Shown here piece by piece: positions 27,607 through 34,628 of a DNA stretch of 64,000 bases (positions are counted from its first letter, which is position 1; each line of letters starts with the position of its first letter). The notes under the pieces are model-generated. The model was not told the origin of the DNA. It saw only the letters and a program-made list of their open reading frames with translations, and did not search any database. Location of the stretch: contig OY970338.1 of the NCBI GenBank assembly GCA_963717515.1, forward strand, positions 1,116,001 to 1,180,000, read 5' to 3'. A program made the position numbers and the translations under genes. The stretch is from CAYXZQ01 sp963717515. Its GTDB lineage: Archaea; Nanobdellota; Nanobdellia; Woesearchaeales; DSVV01.

Positions 27607-28446
27607 ATGCATAATATGATTCTGGTCCGATACGGCGAGCTTGCGCTCAAGGGCAGCAACAGGCCGGACTTTGAGAAGAGGCTTGTCAAGAACATCCGCG
27701 ACTGCCTGAAAAAGGGCAATGCCGATTTCAGCAGGATACTTCGGAAGCGTGGGAGGATATTCATTGAGACCAGGCAAGAGAGCAGGGAGCTTTCGCATGT
27801 TTTCGGCATCGTGTCATTCAGCTATGCTGTGAAGACAGGGACCGATATCCCTGGCATCGAAAAAGTGATATCAGGCCTGCTTGCAAAAAAAAGGTTCACA
27901 AGATTCAGGGTATCCGCCCACCGGGCTGACAAGTCGGCAGCCATGGATTCCCAGGAGATGAACATCGTTCTCGGCCAGTTCATCGCCGACAGTTTCAAAA
28001 AGAAGGTGTCGCTGAAAGATTTTGATGTCGATGTAGGTGTGGAGATTCTGGAAGGAAATGCCTATGTATTCATCGAAAGCATCGATGGGCCAAAAGGGCT
28101 GCCCTGCGGAGCCAACGGCATAGCATTTGCGCTGCTCAATGACAAAAAGTCAATCCTTGCGGCATGGCTCATGATGAGGCGCGGACTGAGGATAATCCCT
28201 GTCGGCGCAAAACCGCTGGACCTTTCGATTCTTGAGAGATACAATTACGGCTCAAGGAAACTTGAACTGACGAGAATAAAAGAGATCTCTGAAATCTGGA
28301 CCATGGCTGAGAAGAGAGACATATTCTCATTGATTACAGGAGATACGATGCAGAGCACCAACGATTACGGGGAGGGAATGCTGATACTTCGCCCGCTTGT
28401 CGGTTTCAGTGACATGGAAATCAGGGAGCGACTGAAAAATATATAA
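27607..28446 (+). CDS. ThiI-like protein with THUMP domain and degenerate PP-loop
   Basis: 279 residues, against about 380-490 for full ThiI. The N-terminal ferredoxin-like and THUMP domains are recognisable (L-V-R-Y-G-E-L-A-L-K-G-S-N at 5-17; H-R-A-D-K-S near 103; G-L-P-C-G near 160). The expected pyrophosphatase loop S-G-G-I-D-S-P-V is replaced by N-D-K-K-S-I-L-A, although the flanking A-A-W-L-M-M-R-R-G is kept, and most of the following catalytic region is missing. ThiI adenylates tRNA U8 for 4-thiouridine formation; this version should bind tRNA but probably cannot adenylate it (inference). It starts 1 nt after DP2, and a ubiquitin-like sulfur carrier gene follows. A second ATG at 27616 is possible. 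Confidence 0.8.
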   Translation: MHNMILVRYGELALKGSNRPDFEKRLVKNIRDCLKKGNADFSRILRKRGRIFIETRQESRELSHVFGIVSFSYAVKTGTDIPGIEKVISGLLAKKRFTRFRVSAHRADKSAAMDSQEMNIVLGQFIADSFKKKVSLKDFDVDVGVEILEGNAYVFIESIDGPKGLPCGANGIAFALLNDKKSILAAWLMMRRGLRIIPVGAKPLDLSILERYNYGSRKLELTRIKEISEIWTMAEKRDIFSLITGDTMQSTNDYGEGMLILRPLVGFSDMEIRERLKNI

Positions 28447-28449
28447 ACA
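28435..28449 (+). promoter_or_regulatory. TATA box of the sulfur-carrier gene
   Basis: AAAAATATATAAACA spans the stop codon of the ThiI-like gene and lies about 30 nt before the ATG at 28473. Confidence 0.6.
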
Positions 28450-28472
28450 AGGACAGATTCTAATGATTGATA

Positions 28473-28667
28473 ATGAAATTATATATCCAGAAATCCCAGA
28501 AGGAAAAAACCATAAAGTTTTCCGGCCTGGTGAAAACCCTCCTGGGGAAATTAAGGATCAATCCTGAGACTGTGATTGTCACAGCCAACGGGACGCTTGT
28601 GACTGAAGAGCAGACATTGAAGAATTCTGATGATGTCGAGATCCTGCAGGTCGTCTCAGGCGGCTAG
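28473..28667 (+). CDS. Ubiquitin-like small modifier / sulfur carrier (ThiS/MoaD/SAMP type)
   Basis: 64 residues with a beta-grasp pattern and the C-terminal V-S-G-G required for activation by an E1-like enzyme. Archaeal proteins of this type act as protein modifiers and as sulfur donors in tRNA thiolation. It has its own TATA box; the TTG two codons upstream is a weaker start. It stands directly behind the THUMP protein with the degenerate PP-loop, which hints at a tRNA-thiolation connection (inference). Confidence 0.8.
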   Translation: MKLYIQKSQKEKTIKFSGLVKTLLGKLRINPETVIVTANGTLVTEEQTLKNSDDVEILQVVSGG

Positions 28668-28694
28668 CTTAAAACATCCTGGTGCCCCACCAAA

Positions 28695-28707
28695 AAGTAT
28701 ATAAACA
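28695..28707 (+). promoter_or_regulatory. TATA box of scpB
   Basis: AAGTATATAAACA is centred about 28 nt before the ATG at 28729. Confidence 0.65.
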
Positions 28708-28728
28708 ATTCTCCAAACAGCAGGATGC

Positions 28729-29505
28729 ATGGATGATGATATTCATAAGAGCATTGAAGCGATACTTTTCTCCTGCGGGAGGAAGATGGACCTGGATGAG
28801 CTCGGCAAGCTAGTGAAGACAGGCTCGCCAGGAGTGCTCAGGTCTGCTCTAAAGAAGCTCCAGAAGGAGTATGATGACAGAGGCTCGCCGATCATGATAG
28901 CCGAGGAAGGCGAAGGCTGGAAGATGAGTGTCAGGGAGAAGTACCTGAGGACAGTCAGGAAGATAACACCTTACATGGAATTCTCAAAGACCCTCATGGA
29001 GACCCTTGCAGTCGTCGCATGGAAGCAGCCGATTGTGCAGAGCGACGTGATCAGGATAAGGACCAACAAGGCATACGAGCATATCGCAGAGCTTGAGAAG
29101 ATGGGGTTTTTAGCAAAGGAAAGGCACGGGAGGTCGTATCTGCTCAAGCTGAGCCAGAAATTCTATGATTACTTCGACCTGAGAGATGATGTCGACGTCA
29201 GAAACCTCTTCAAGCACATCAAGGACATCGAGCCGGAAGAGCAGAAGAAAGTCGCCGAGTATTCAGATGAAAAGGAGCGAATAGATCAGGGGCCGGAAGA
29301 GGATGATGCTGTACCTGTTACTGAAGATGACCAAAAAGCAGAAGAGCCGGTGAATGATGTTGTGGAAGAAGAAACAGGTGACAGGGGCGGTCCGGCCGGG
29401 CTTGAAGTGGATGATGAGATAACAGGCAAGAAGGACAAGGGAGCGGAAAAATCAGCTGAGGTAGAAGAAGTGCCTGTACCAGAAGATCAGGGGTCTGAGA
29501 AATGA
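28729..29505 (+). CDS. scpB: Segregation and condensation protein B (ScpB)
   Basis: 258 residues. Residues 1-165 match ScpB, with two winged-helix domains: I-E-A-I-L-F-S at the start, then L-M-E-T-L-A-V-V-A-W-K-Q-P-I near 87-100, the usual ScpB signature, and G-R-S-Y-L-L near 130. ScpB pairs with the kleisin ScpA and SMC for chromosome organisation. The last 75 residues are a low-complexity acidic tail (E/D-rich) absent from compact ScpB proteins. Its place beside the origin, initiator and polymerase genes agrees with a chromosome-maintenance role. No scpA or smc gene is in the window. Confidence 0.92.
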   Translation: MDDDIHKSIEAILFSCGRKMDLDELGKLVKTGSPGVLRSALKKLQKEYDDRGSPIMIAEEGEGWKMSVREKYLRTVRKITPYMEFSKTLMETLAVVAWKQPIVQSDVIRIRTNKAYEHIAELEKMGFLAKERHGRSYLLKLSQKFYDYFDLRDDVDVRNLFKHIKDIEPEEQKKVAEYSDEKERIDQGPEEDDAVPVTEDDQKAEEPVNDVVEEETGDRGGPAGLEVDDEITGKKDKGAEKSAEVEEVPVPEDQGSEK

Positions 29506-29514
29506 AAAGACCCA

Positions 29515-30102
29515 TCAGCTTGTTTTACTTCTTAGGTACGTTGCAATCAGCTTCTTCATCGGCACCTGCTCATTGTTTTTGTAATATTTTTTTCTGATTG
29601 TCAACAGCATTTTTGACGAACTCAGCAGAAGCTCGACATAATGCGTCCTGTTTCCGAAAGACAAGAGCATTTCATGGATTGGGTGAACCTCTCCGAACCC
29701 TTCAGGGACATCTGGAAATCTGTAGGAATTGACTTCTCTCTTTCGGACTGCATGGGCTGTAAAGACCATTTCCCTTTTACTCTTTGGGTTAAGCATATAC
29801 GCAGAACCGAGATCTTTCCATGTGCACATACCATAGCCCGAATGATAGAATGTCGATGCTGCAAGATGGGCGAGGCGGAGTCTGCTCAGCTCCTCAAGGC
29901 TGATGCTAGGGAACCTTGACTTTACCTCTGTATCGTAGACCGGCTGGATGATGGGGTCTTTCTTGACTTCGAATATTTTTCTGGCCAGATCCTCATGCGT
30001 ATCAGCGTCAAATTCCGGCCCGAGCATGGAAGTGATGTCAACCTGTTTTCTACTGAGAAATTCTTTGATCAGCTGTTCTTTTTCATCCATCTTCATTGAC
30101 AT
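29515..30102 (-). CDS. Hypothetical protein
   Basis: 195 residues, soluble, mixed alpha/beta composition, no membrane segment and no motif I recognise. The middle part is rich in aromatic and Cys/His residues (F-Y-H-S-G-Y-G-M-C-T-W). It is convergent with scpB, the ends 9 nt apart. A TATA-like ATTTAAATAA at 30132-30141 supports a start near 30102; ATGs at codons 3 and 5 are alternatives. Confidence 0.7.
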   Translation of the reverse strand: MSMKMDEKEQLIKEFLSRKQVDITSMLGPEFDADTHEDLARKIFEVKKDPIIQPVYDTEVKSRFPSISLEELSRLRLAHLAASTFYHSGYGMCTWKDLGSAYMLNPKSKREMVFTAHAVRKREVNSYRFPDVPEGFGEVHPIHEMLLSFGNRTHYVELLLSSSKMLLTIRKKYYKNNEQVPMKKLIATYLRSKTS

Positions 30103-30131
30103 TTTCTGCTCTGAAATTGAGAAAAATCTGG

Positions 30132-30141
30132 ATTATTTAAA
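30132..30141 (-). promoter_or_regulatory. TATA-like box of the hypothetical gene
   Basis: ATTTAAATAA on the minus strand, about 34 nt before the ATG at 30102. Confidence 0.5.
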
Positions 30142-30183
30142 TGTTGCCACTATATAATAGACAATTGGTAGGTGTCATTTGGG

Positions 30184-30196
30184 AAAATATATATAC
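30184..30196 (+). promoter_or_regulatory. TATA box of the small zinc-ribbon gene
   Basis: AAAATATATATAC is centred about 29 nt before the ATG at 30220. Confidence 0.6.
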
Positions 30197-30219
30197 GCAA
30201 CCGCCATCCACCCTGAACC

Positions 30220-30372
30220 ATGTTCTTACTAAGATGCCCGAGATGCAAACTTGAAATGAGATACCAGCCAAGAGGCAGGATGATCGGCCCAAAGAGCAAA
30301 AGATGCGTCTACTGCGGAAGGAGCTTCAAGGCAACAGAGAATATCGTCAGGAAAAATATTCCATCTCGTTGA
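30220..30372 (+). CDS. Small zinc-ribbon protein, 50 residues
   Basis: A very short gene: M-F-L-L-R-C-P-R-C-K at the start, then C-V-Y-C-G at 29-33, giving a complete Cys4 zinc ribbon with a 19-residue spacer, and a basic C-terminus (12 Arg in 50 residues). It has its own TATA box at the leaderless distance. The last 26 nt overlap the end of the convergent phospholipase-like gene. Small basic zinc ribbons of this type bind nucleic acid or the ribosome in archaea; no named family was recognised. Confidence 0.65.
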   Translation: MFLLRCPRCKLEMRYQPRGRMIGPKSKRCVYCGRSFKATENIVRKNIPSR

Positions 30373-31261
30373 TGCCCTTCCCAACCATCCCCGACTCAAG
30401 GCTTGCCCCAGGAATTATTTTTTCGCATTCTTCTCTTGATGCCTTCCCAATGTAAAAATCATATGCGGCAGAAATGTATCTGGCTGATAATGATACAGAA
30501 TCCTCCACCAGACCATTGATTGTGGCTGAATGGTTTTTTCCTGTGACAGGATGCCTGTAGACGAACTTGTCAGGCAGTATCTTTTGGTCCATGACATCAG
30601 GATAGAATATCCCGAGCTCACCCTTCTTTTTCAGGAGCCCGAGCCCTGTAATCAGCCTTACGCACTTATACGCAAGCCAGCTTTTCGAGATCATGTTCAC
30701 CAGCAATTCCCTCCTGAGGCATTTCCGGGAAATTTTTTTCAACGCCTTTTCTTCCATGCCGAGCATCCCGGCAAGTTTTGGGATTGCCTGCAGCCTGTCA
30801 AGCTGGCTGACCGATGTTGTTTTATTTGCAGAGAATCCATGTCCCAGGCTTTTGTCGATATATGTCTCTATCCTGTTGTGCATGTATCTTACCTGACCGA
30901 TGTTTTCGTCATCATCATCGCCATAATTGCCGGAAAGATAAAACACTGCCGGATGAAAGACAATGTCTGCTGCACAATGGCACAGATATCCGAACATGAA
31001 TGCGAGGTCCTTGTCGCTTGGGCTTTTTTTCAGGCCCTCAAGCAGCAGGAAAACGATATCATTGGTCTTTTCACCTCTGTTGCCATGCAGCATCCTTGCA
31101 ATGTAAATGTATCTGAATGAATAGAAGAACATATCAGGGAAAAACGAACCGAGCTGATATTCCCGGTGGTTTGAGGAGATTATTGTCAGAACTTTTTTAT
31201 TTCCGATCCCCCCTAAAACCTTCTCTGCAATAAGAATATGGGTGTTCTCCTTTGGCATCAT
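30347..31261 (-). CDS. Zinc-dependent phospholipase C-like protein
   Basis: 304 residues (303 if the second ATG at 31258 is used). The N-terminal part shows the pattern of the zinc-dependent phospholipase C family: H-I-L-I-A-E near 8, G-S-F-F-P-D near 39, H-G near 59, and F-G-Y-L-C-H-C-A-A-D-I-V-F-H-P near 89-103, with His and Asp residues spaced as metal ligands. No signal peptide is visible, so it should be cytoplasmic. Substrate unknown. A TATA box (TCTTTATAAACC) lies about 25 nt upstream on the minus strand. Confidence 0.8.
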   Translation of the reverse strand: MMPKENTHILIAEKVLGGIGNKKVLTIISSNHREYQLGSFFPDMFFYSFRYIYIARMLHGNRGEKTNDIVFLLLEGLKKSPSDKDLAFMFGYLCHCAADIVFHPAVFYLSGNYGDDDDENIGQVRYMHNRIETYIDKSLGHGFSANKTTSVSQLDRLQAIPKLAGMLGMEEKALKKISRKCLRRELLVNMISKSWLAYKCVRLITGLGLLKKKGELGIFYPDVMDQKILPDKFVYRHPVTGKNHSATINGLVEDSVSLSARYISAAYDFYIGKASREECEKIIPGASLESGMVGKGINEMEYFS

Positions 31262-31278
31262 CTGTCTCTGGCAATGCA

Positions 31279-31290
31279 GGTTTATAAAGA
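31279..31290 (-). promoter_or_regulatory. TATA box of the phospholipase C-like gene
   Basis: TCTTTATAAACC on the minus strand, about 25 nt before the ATG pair at 31258/31261. Confidence 0.65.
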
Positions 31291-31316
31291 TTCTTATTAC
31301 CGGGCAATTAACACAA

Positions 31317-31329
31317 AAACTTATAAATG
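31317..31329 (+). promoter_or_regulatory. TATA box of the K+ channel gene
   Basis: AAACTTATAAATG overlaps the upstream in-frame ATG at 31327, so that ATG would not be in the mRNA. The expected transcript start is near the ATG at 31351. Confidence 0.65.
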
Positions 31330-31350
31330 ATTTATGAGATATTTCAGATT

Positions 31351-31749
31351 ATGCCGAAACTTCGCGTAAGACTGTTCCCACTGGCAATGGCAGTAGCTTT
31401 TCTGATAATAATCGGTGCCATGTTCTATTCACTGTTCGAAGGCTGGAACTATGTCGACTCCCTGTATTTCACAGTCACAACCCTGACCACCATCGGGTAC
31501 GGCGACATGGCCCCTACGACGACCATAACCAAGCTCTTCACCGTAGTCTATGTCCTTGTCGGGGTATACATGCTCTTCTACGCCCTGAGCATCTTCACGA
31601 CATATTACATGGAGAAGAAGAGCCCGAACATCTCGAGGGCAGTCACAATGAGCCTTGAGCACCTGGCAGAGAGGAGGAAGAAGAAAGGTGATGTTATCCT
31701 GAAGGTAGAGGCTGATGAAGAGATGAAGAAGAAGGCTGTTACAAGTTAA
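31351..31749 (+). CDS. Two-transmembrane potassium channel
   Basis: 132 residues: TM1 (about 8-28), a pore helix and selectivity filter T-T-I-G-Y-G-D at about 44-50, TM2 (about 60-82), then a charged cytoplasmic tail rich in Lys/Glu. This is the minimal KcsA-like layout; four copies form the pore. The start was moved from an upstream ATG (31327) because the TATA box covers that codon. A T-run (31774-31779) after the gene may act as a terminator. The next gene is a Ca2+ ATPase on the same strand with its own promoter. Confidence 0.9.
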   Translation: MPKLRVRLFPLAMAVAFLIIIGAMFYSLFEGWNYVDSLYFTVTTLTTIGYGDMAPTTTITKLFTVVYVLVGVYMLFYALSIFTTYYMEKKSPNISRAVTMSLEHLAERRKKKGDVILKVEADEEMKKKAVTS

Positions 31750-31836
31750 GCCAGGGGTCCATTTCCGCTTATTTTTTCAGTCATGCAGCCGAAGCCGATC
31801 ATTTAACCTGCTGCTGTCCCTCGCATGTCAGCTTGC

Positions 31837-31852
31837 ACAAAATATATAAAGA
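31837..31852 (+). promoter_or_regulatory. TATA box and RBS of the Ca2+ ATPase gene
   Basis: CAAAATATATAAAGAT lies about 42 nt before the ATG at 31887, so a short leader of about 15 nt is expected. That leader contains GAGGG (31878-31882) as a possible ribosome-binding site. Confidence 0.6.
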
Positions 31853-31886
31853 TTCTGTCCATATTCAAACTTAAAAAGAGGGAACA

Positions 31887-34628
31887 ATGGAGCATGACAG
31901 AGCTAGCTGGCATTCCAGGGCATCGGGAGATGTCCTGAAGGAGCTTTACACGTCAGATAAAGGCCTCTCGGACAAAAATGCCGAAGAGAAGCTCGTAAGA
32001 TTCGGGCCGAATGAGCTCGAGGAAAAGGGCAAGAAATCGCCCTTTGCAATCTTCCTGGGCCAGTTCAACAGCCTAATCGTCTGGATTCTGATATTAGCGA
32101 CCATTGTCTCATTTATCTTCGGCGATGACTTCGAGGCAGTGCTGATATTCGTGATACTTATCCTCAACGCAGTATTCGGTTTCTGGCAGGAAAACAAAGC
32201 AGAGAAATCCATTGATGCATTGATGAAGCTTGCAGCATTGAAAGCAAGGGTCATCAGAGATGGCAGGGAGCTCAGGATCAATGCCCGCGAACTCGTCCCG
32301 GGCGACATAATTGTCCTGGAAACCGGCGACAAGGTGCCGGCAGATGCACGGCTTATCGAGGCAATCAGGCTCGAGGTGAATGAATCATCCCTCACCGGAG
32401 AAAGCATGACTGTCAAAAAAGGTGTGACTCCGGCAAGCGCATCAGCGCCGCTCGCAGAAAGGTCATGCATGGTCTATTCAGCCACAGTGATCACAGCAGG
32501 GCGCGCAAAGGCAGTCGTTGTCAGCACGGGCATGCGCACTGAAATCGGCAGGATCGCAGACCTGGTCCAGCAGGCAAAGCCAAAAGAGACACCGCTCCAG
32601 TACAAGCTTGCCCAGCTTGGGGAGTTCCTCGGCATCGGCACCCTGATAATCTGTGCAGTCGTCCTTATCACAGAATACCTCAAAGGTGTCCCTTTGTTCC
32701 AGTCGTTCGAGCATGCCATATCTCTCGCTGTCGCTGCCATACCTGAAGGTCTCGCTGCTGTTGTCACGATATGTCTTGCCCTTGGTGTCCAGAGGATGGT
32801 CAGTAAGAATGCGCTGGTGCGCGTGCTCCCTGCTGTCGAGACTCTTGGCTCGTGCAATGTCATATGCACAGACAAGACAGGGACACTTACATACAATCAG
32901 ATGACTGTAAGGGAGATATTTGCAAACAACACACTCATTGATGTCACAGGACATGGCTATGTCCCCGAGGGCCGTTTCGAGATAGGGGGCAGGCAATCAG
33001 ATACATCAAACATAAGGGTCCTCCTTGAGATTGCGTCGATATGCAATGATGCCAAACTGATCAAGGAGGCAGGGAAATGGGGCGTGCTCGGGGATCCTAC
33101 TGAGGCTGCCCTGATTGTCGTGGCAAAAAAAGCAGGCATTGAGCAGGCCGACCTTAACAAGCAAAAGCCGCGCGTAGATGAGATCCCGTTCGATTCCGCC
33201 AGGAAATGCATGACAACTGTCCATGAGACAAAAGATAACAGGGTCGCCTATGTTAAAGGCGCACCGGATATCATAATAGACAAATGCGACAGGATACTGA
33301 ATGACGGAAAGCTTCGCAAGCTGACAGCCAAAGACAGGGAACTGATACTGAACAAGAATCTGGCAATGGCGAACAAGGCGTTGAGAGTCCTTGGCTTTGC
33401 ATACAGGGATATCAAAAAAGAAGACACGGATATCGAATCAGGTCTGGTGTTCGTTGGCCTCATAGGAATGATTGATCCGCCAAGGACAGAGGTTATAGGC
33501 TCGATAAGGAAATGCAGGGAGGCAGGAATCAAGGTGGTCATGATAACAGGGGACCACATCGCAACGGCAAAAGCAATCGGAAAAGAGCTGGGGCTTCCAA
33601 TCGACAGGGTCATGACCGGGGGTGAAATTGACAAGAACGCACATCTCTCAGACATTGTCGATGACGTATCAATATATGCCAGGGTCTCACCCCAGCACAA
33701 GATGAGGATAATCTCAGCCCTGAAATCAAAGCAATACATTGTTGCGATGACAGGTGATGGTGTGAACGATGCTCCTGCCATGAAAATTGCTGATATTGGG
33801 GTCGCCATGGGCTTATCCGGGACTGATGTGGCAAAAGAGGCGAGCGACATGATACTTACTGATGATAATTTCTCGTCGATTGTCAATGCTGTCGAGGAAG
33901 GCAGGGGTATATATGATAACATAAGGAAATTTGTCAAGTACCTGCTCTCCTCAAACATCGGAGAGGTCCTTACAATATTTATCGCTGCTCTCATCGGGTT
34001 TCAGATCCCCGGCAGCCTGAAGATAATAATGCCTCTCACTGCAATCCATCTCCTCTGGATAAACCTGCTGACAGACAGCTTTCCGGCGCTTGCACTGGGC
34101 GTCGAGCCGACAGACCCGGATGTAATGAAGAAGCCTCCAAGGAAACTGTCAGAAAAGATAATATCGAAGAATGATGTTATCGATATGGTAATCATAGGGA
34201 TAATCCTTGCCATCGGCACATTGTATATCTTCAAGGTATCTCTTGCTGTATCAGAAGTCTATGCAGTAACGATGGCTTTCTCCACTCTCGTCATTTTCCA
34301 GCTGTTCAATGTGCTGAACTGCAAATCAGAGGAAAAGAGCATATTCAGGTCCGGCATTTTCAACAACAAATGGCTCATCGCAGCAATTGCGCTCTCATTC
34401 GCACTGCAGCTGCTCGCAGTCTATGCCCCTCTGATGTACACCGCAGCCGACCATGCCGGAATCCTGCCTTTGTCGATGTCAGGCATAGACATGTCTGCAA
34501 AGCTGCAGACTACCGCACTGAGCCTCAGGGACTGGGCAGTCATATTCCTCCTGGGAAGCACTATCCTGATATTTGAGGAAGTCAGAAAATTTTTCTCACG
34601 GAAAGTAATGATGCGACAACATGGCTGA
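31887..34628 (+). CDS. P-type Ca2+-transporting ATPase (P2A/SERCA type)
   Basis: 913 residues with the full P-type set: actuator motif L-T-G-E-S near 168, phosphorylation site D-K-T-G-T-L-T near 327, K-G-A-P-D in the nucleotide domain near 455 and hinge T-G-D-G-V-N-D-A-P near 621. Calcium-site residues of the P2A family are kept: A-A-I-P-E-G-L in M4, S-N-I-G-E-V in M5 and N-L-L-T-D in M6. It pumps Ca2+ (or a similar divalent ion) out of the cell. The permease-methyltransferase gene overlaps its end by 8 nt, so the two are translationally coupled. Confidence 0.95.
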   Translation: MEHDRASWHSRASGDVLKELYTSDKGLSDKNAEEKLVRFGPNELEEKGKKSPFAIFLGQFNSLIVWILILATIVSFIFGDDFEAVLIFVILILNAVFGFWQENKAEKSIDALMKLAALKARVIRDGRELRINARELVPGDIIVLETGDKVPADARLIEAIRLEVNESSLTGESMTVKKGVTPASASAPLAERSCMVYSATVITAGRAKAVVVSTGMRTEIGRIADLVQQAKPKETPLQYKLAQLGEFLGIGTLIICAVVLITEYLKGVPLFQSFEHAISLAVAAIPEGLAAVVTICLALGVQRMVSKNALVRVLPAVETLGSCNVICTDKTGTLTYNQMTVREIFANNTLIDVTGHGYVPEGRFEIGGRQSDTSNIRVLLEIASICNDAKLIKEAGKWGVLGDPTEAALIVVAKKAGIEQADLNKQKPRVDEIPFDSARKCMTTVHETKDNRVAYVKGAPDIIIDKCDRILNDGKLRKLTAKDRELILNKNLAMANKALRVLGFAYRDIKKEDTDIESGLVFVGLIGMIDPPRTEVIGSIRKCREAGIKVVMITGDHIATAKAIGKELGLPIDRVMTGGEIDKNAHLSDIVDDVSIYARVSPQHKMRIISALKSKQYIVAMTGDGVNDAPAMKIADIGVAMGLSGTDVAKEASDMILTDDNFSSIVNAVEEGRGIYDNIRKFVKYLLSSNIGEVLTIFIAALIGFQIPGSLKIIMPLTAIHLLWINLLTDSFPALALGVEPTDPDVMKKPPRKLSEKIISKNDVIDMVIIGIILAIGTLYIFKVSLAVSEVYAVTMAFSTLVIFQLFNVLNCKSEEKSIFRSGIFNNKWLIAAIALSFALQLLAVYAPLMYTAADHAGILPLSMSGIDMSAKLQTTALSLRDWAVIFLLGSTILIFEEVRKFFSRKVMMRQHG

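Noticed and set aside
31327..31350. Upstream ATG of the K+ channel as the true start
   Set aside because: The TATA box overlaps this codon; transcription should begin near the ATG at 31351.
31750..31886. RNA gene between the K+ channel and the Ca2+ ATPase
   Set aside because: Only a T-run and the ATPase promoter are visible; no stable fold was found by eye.
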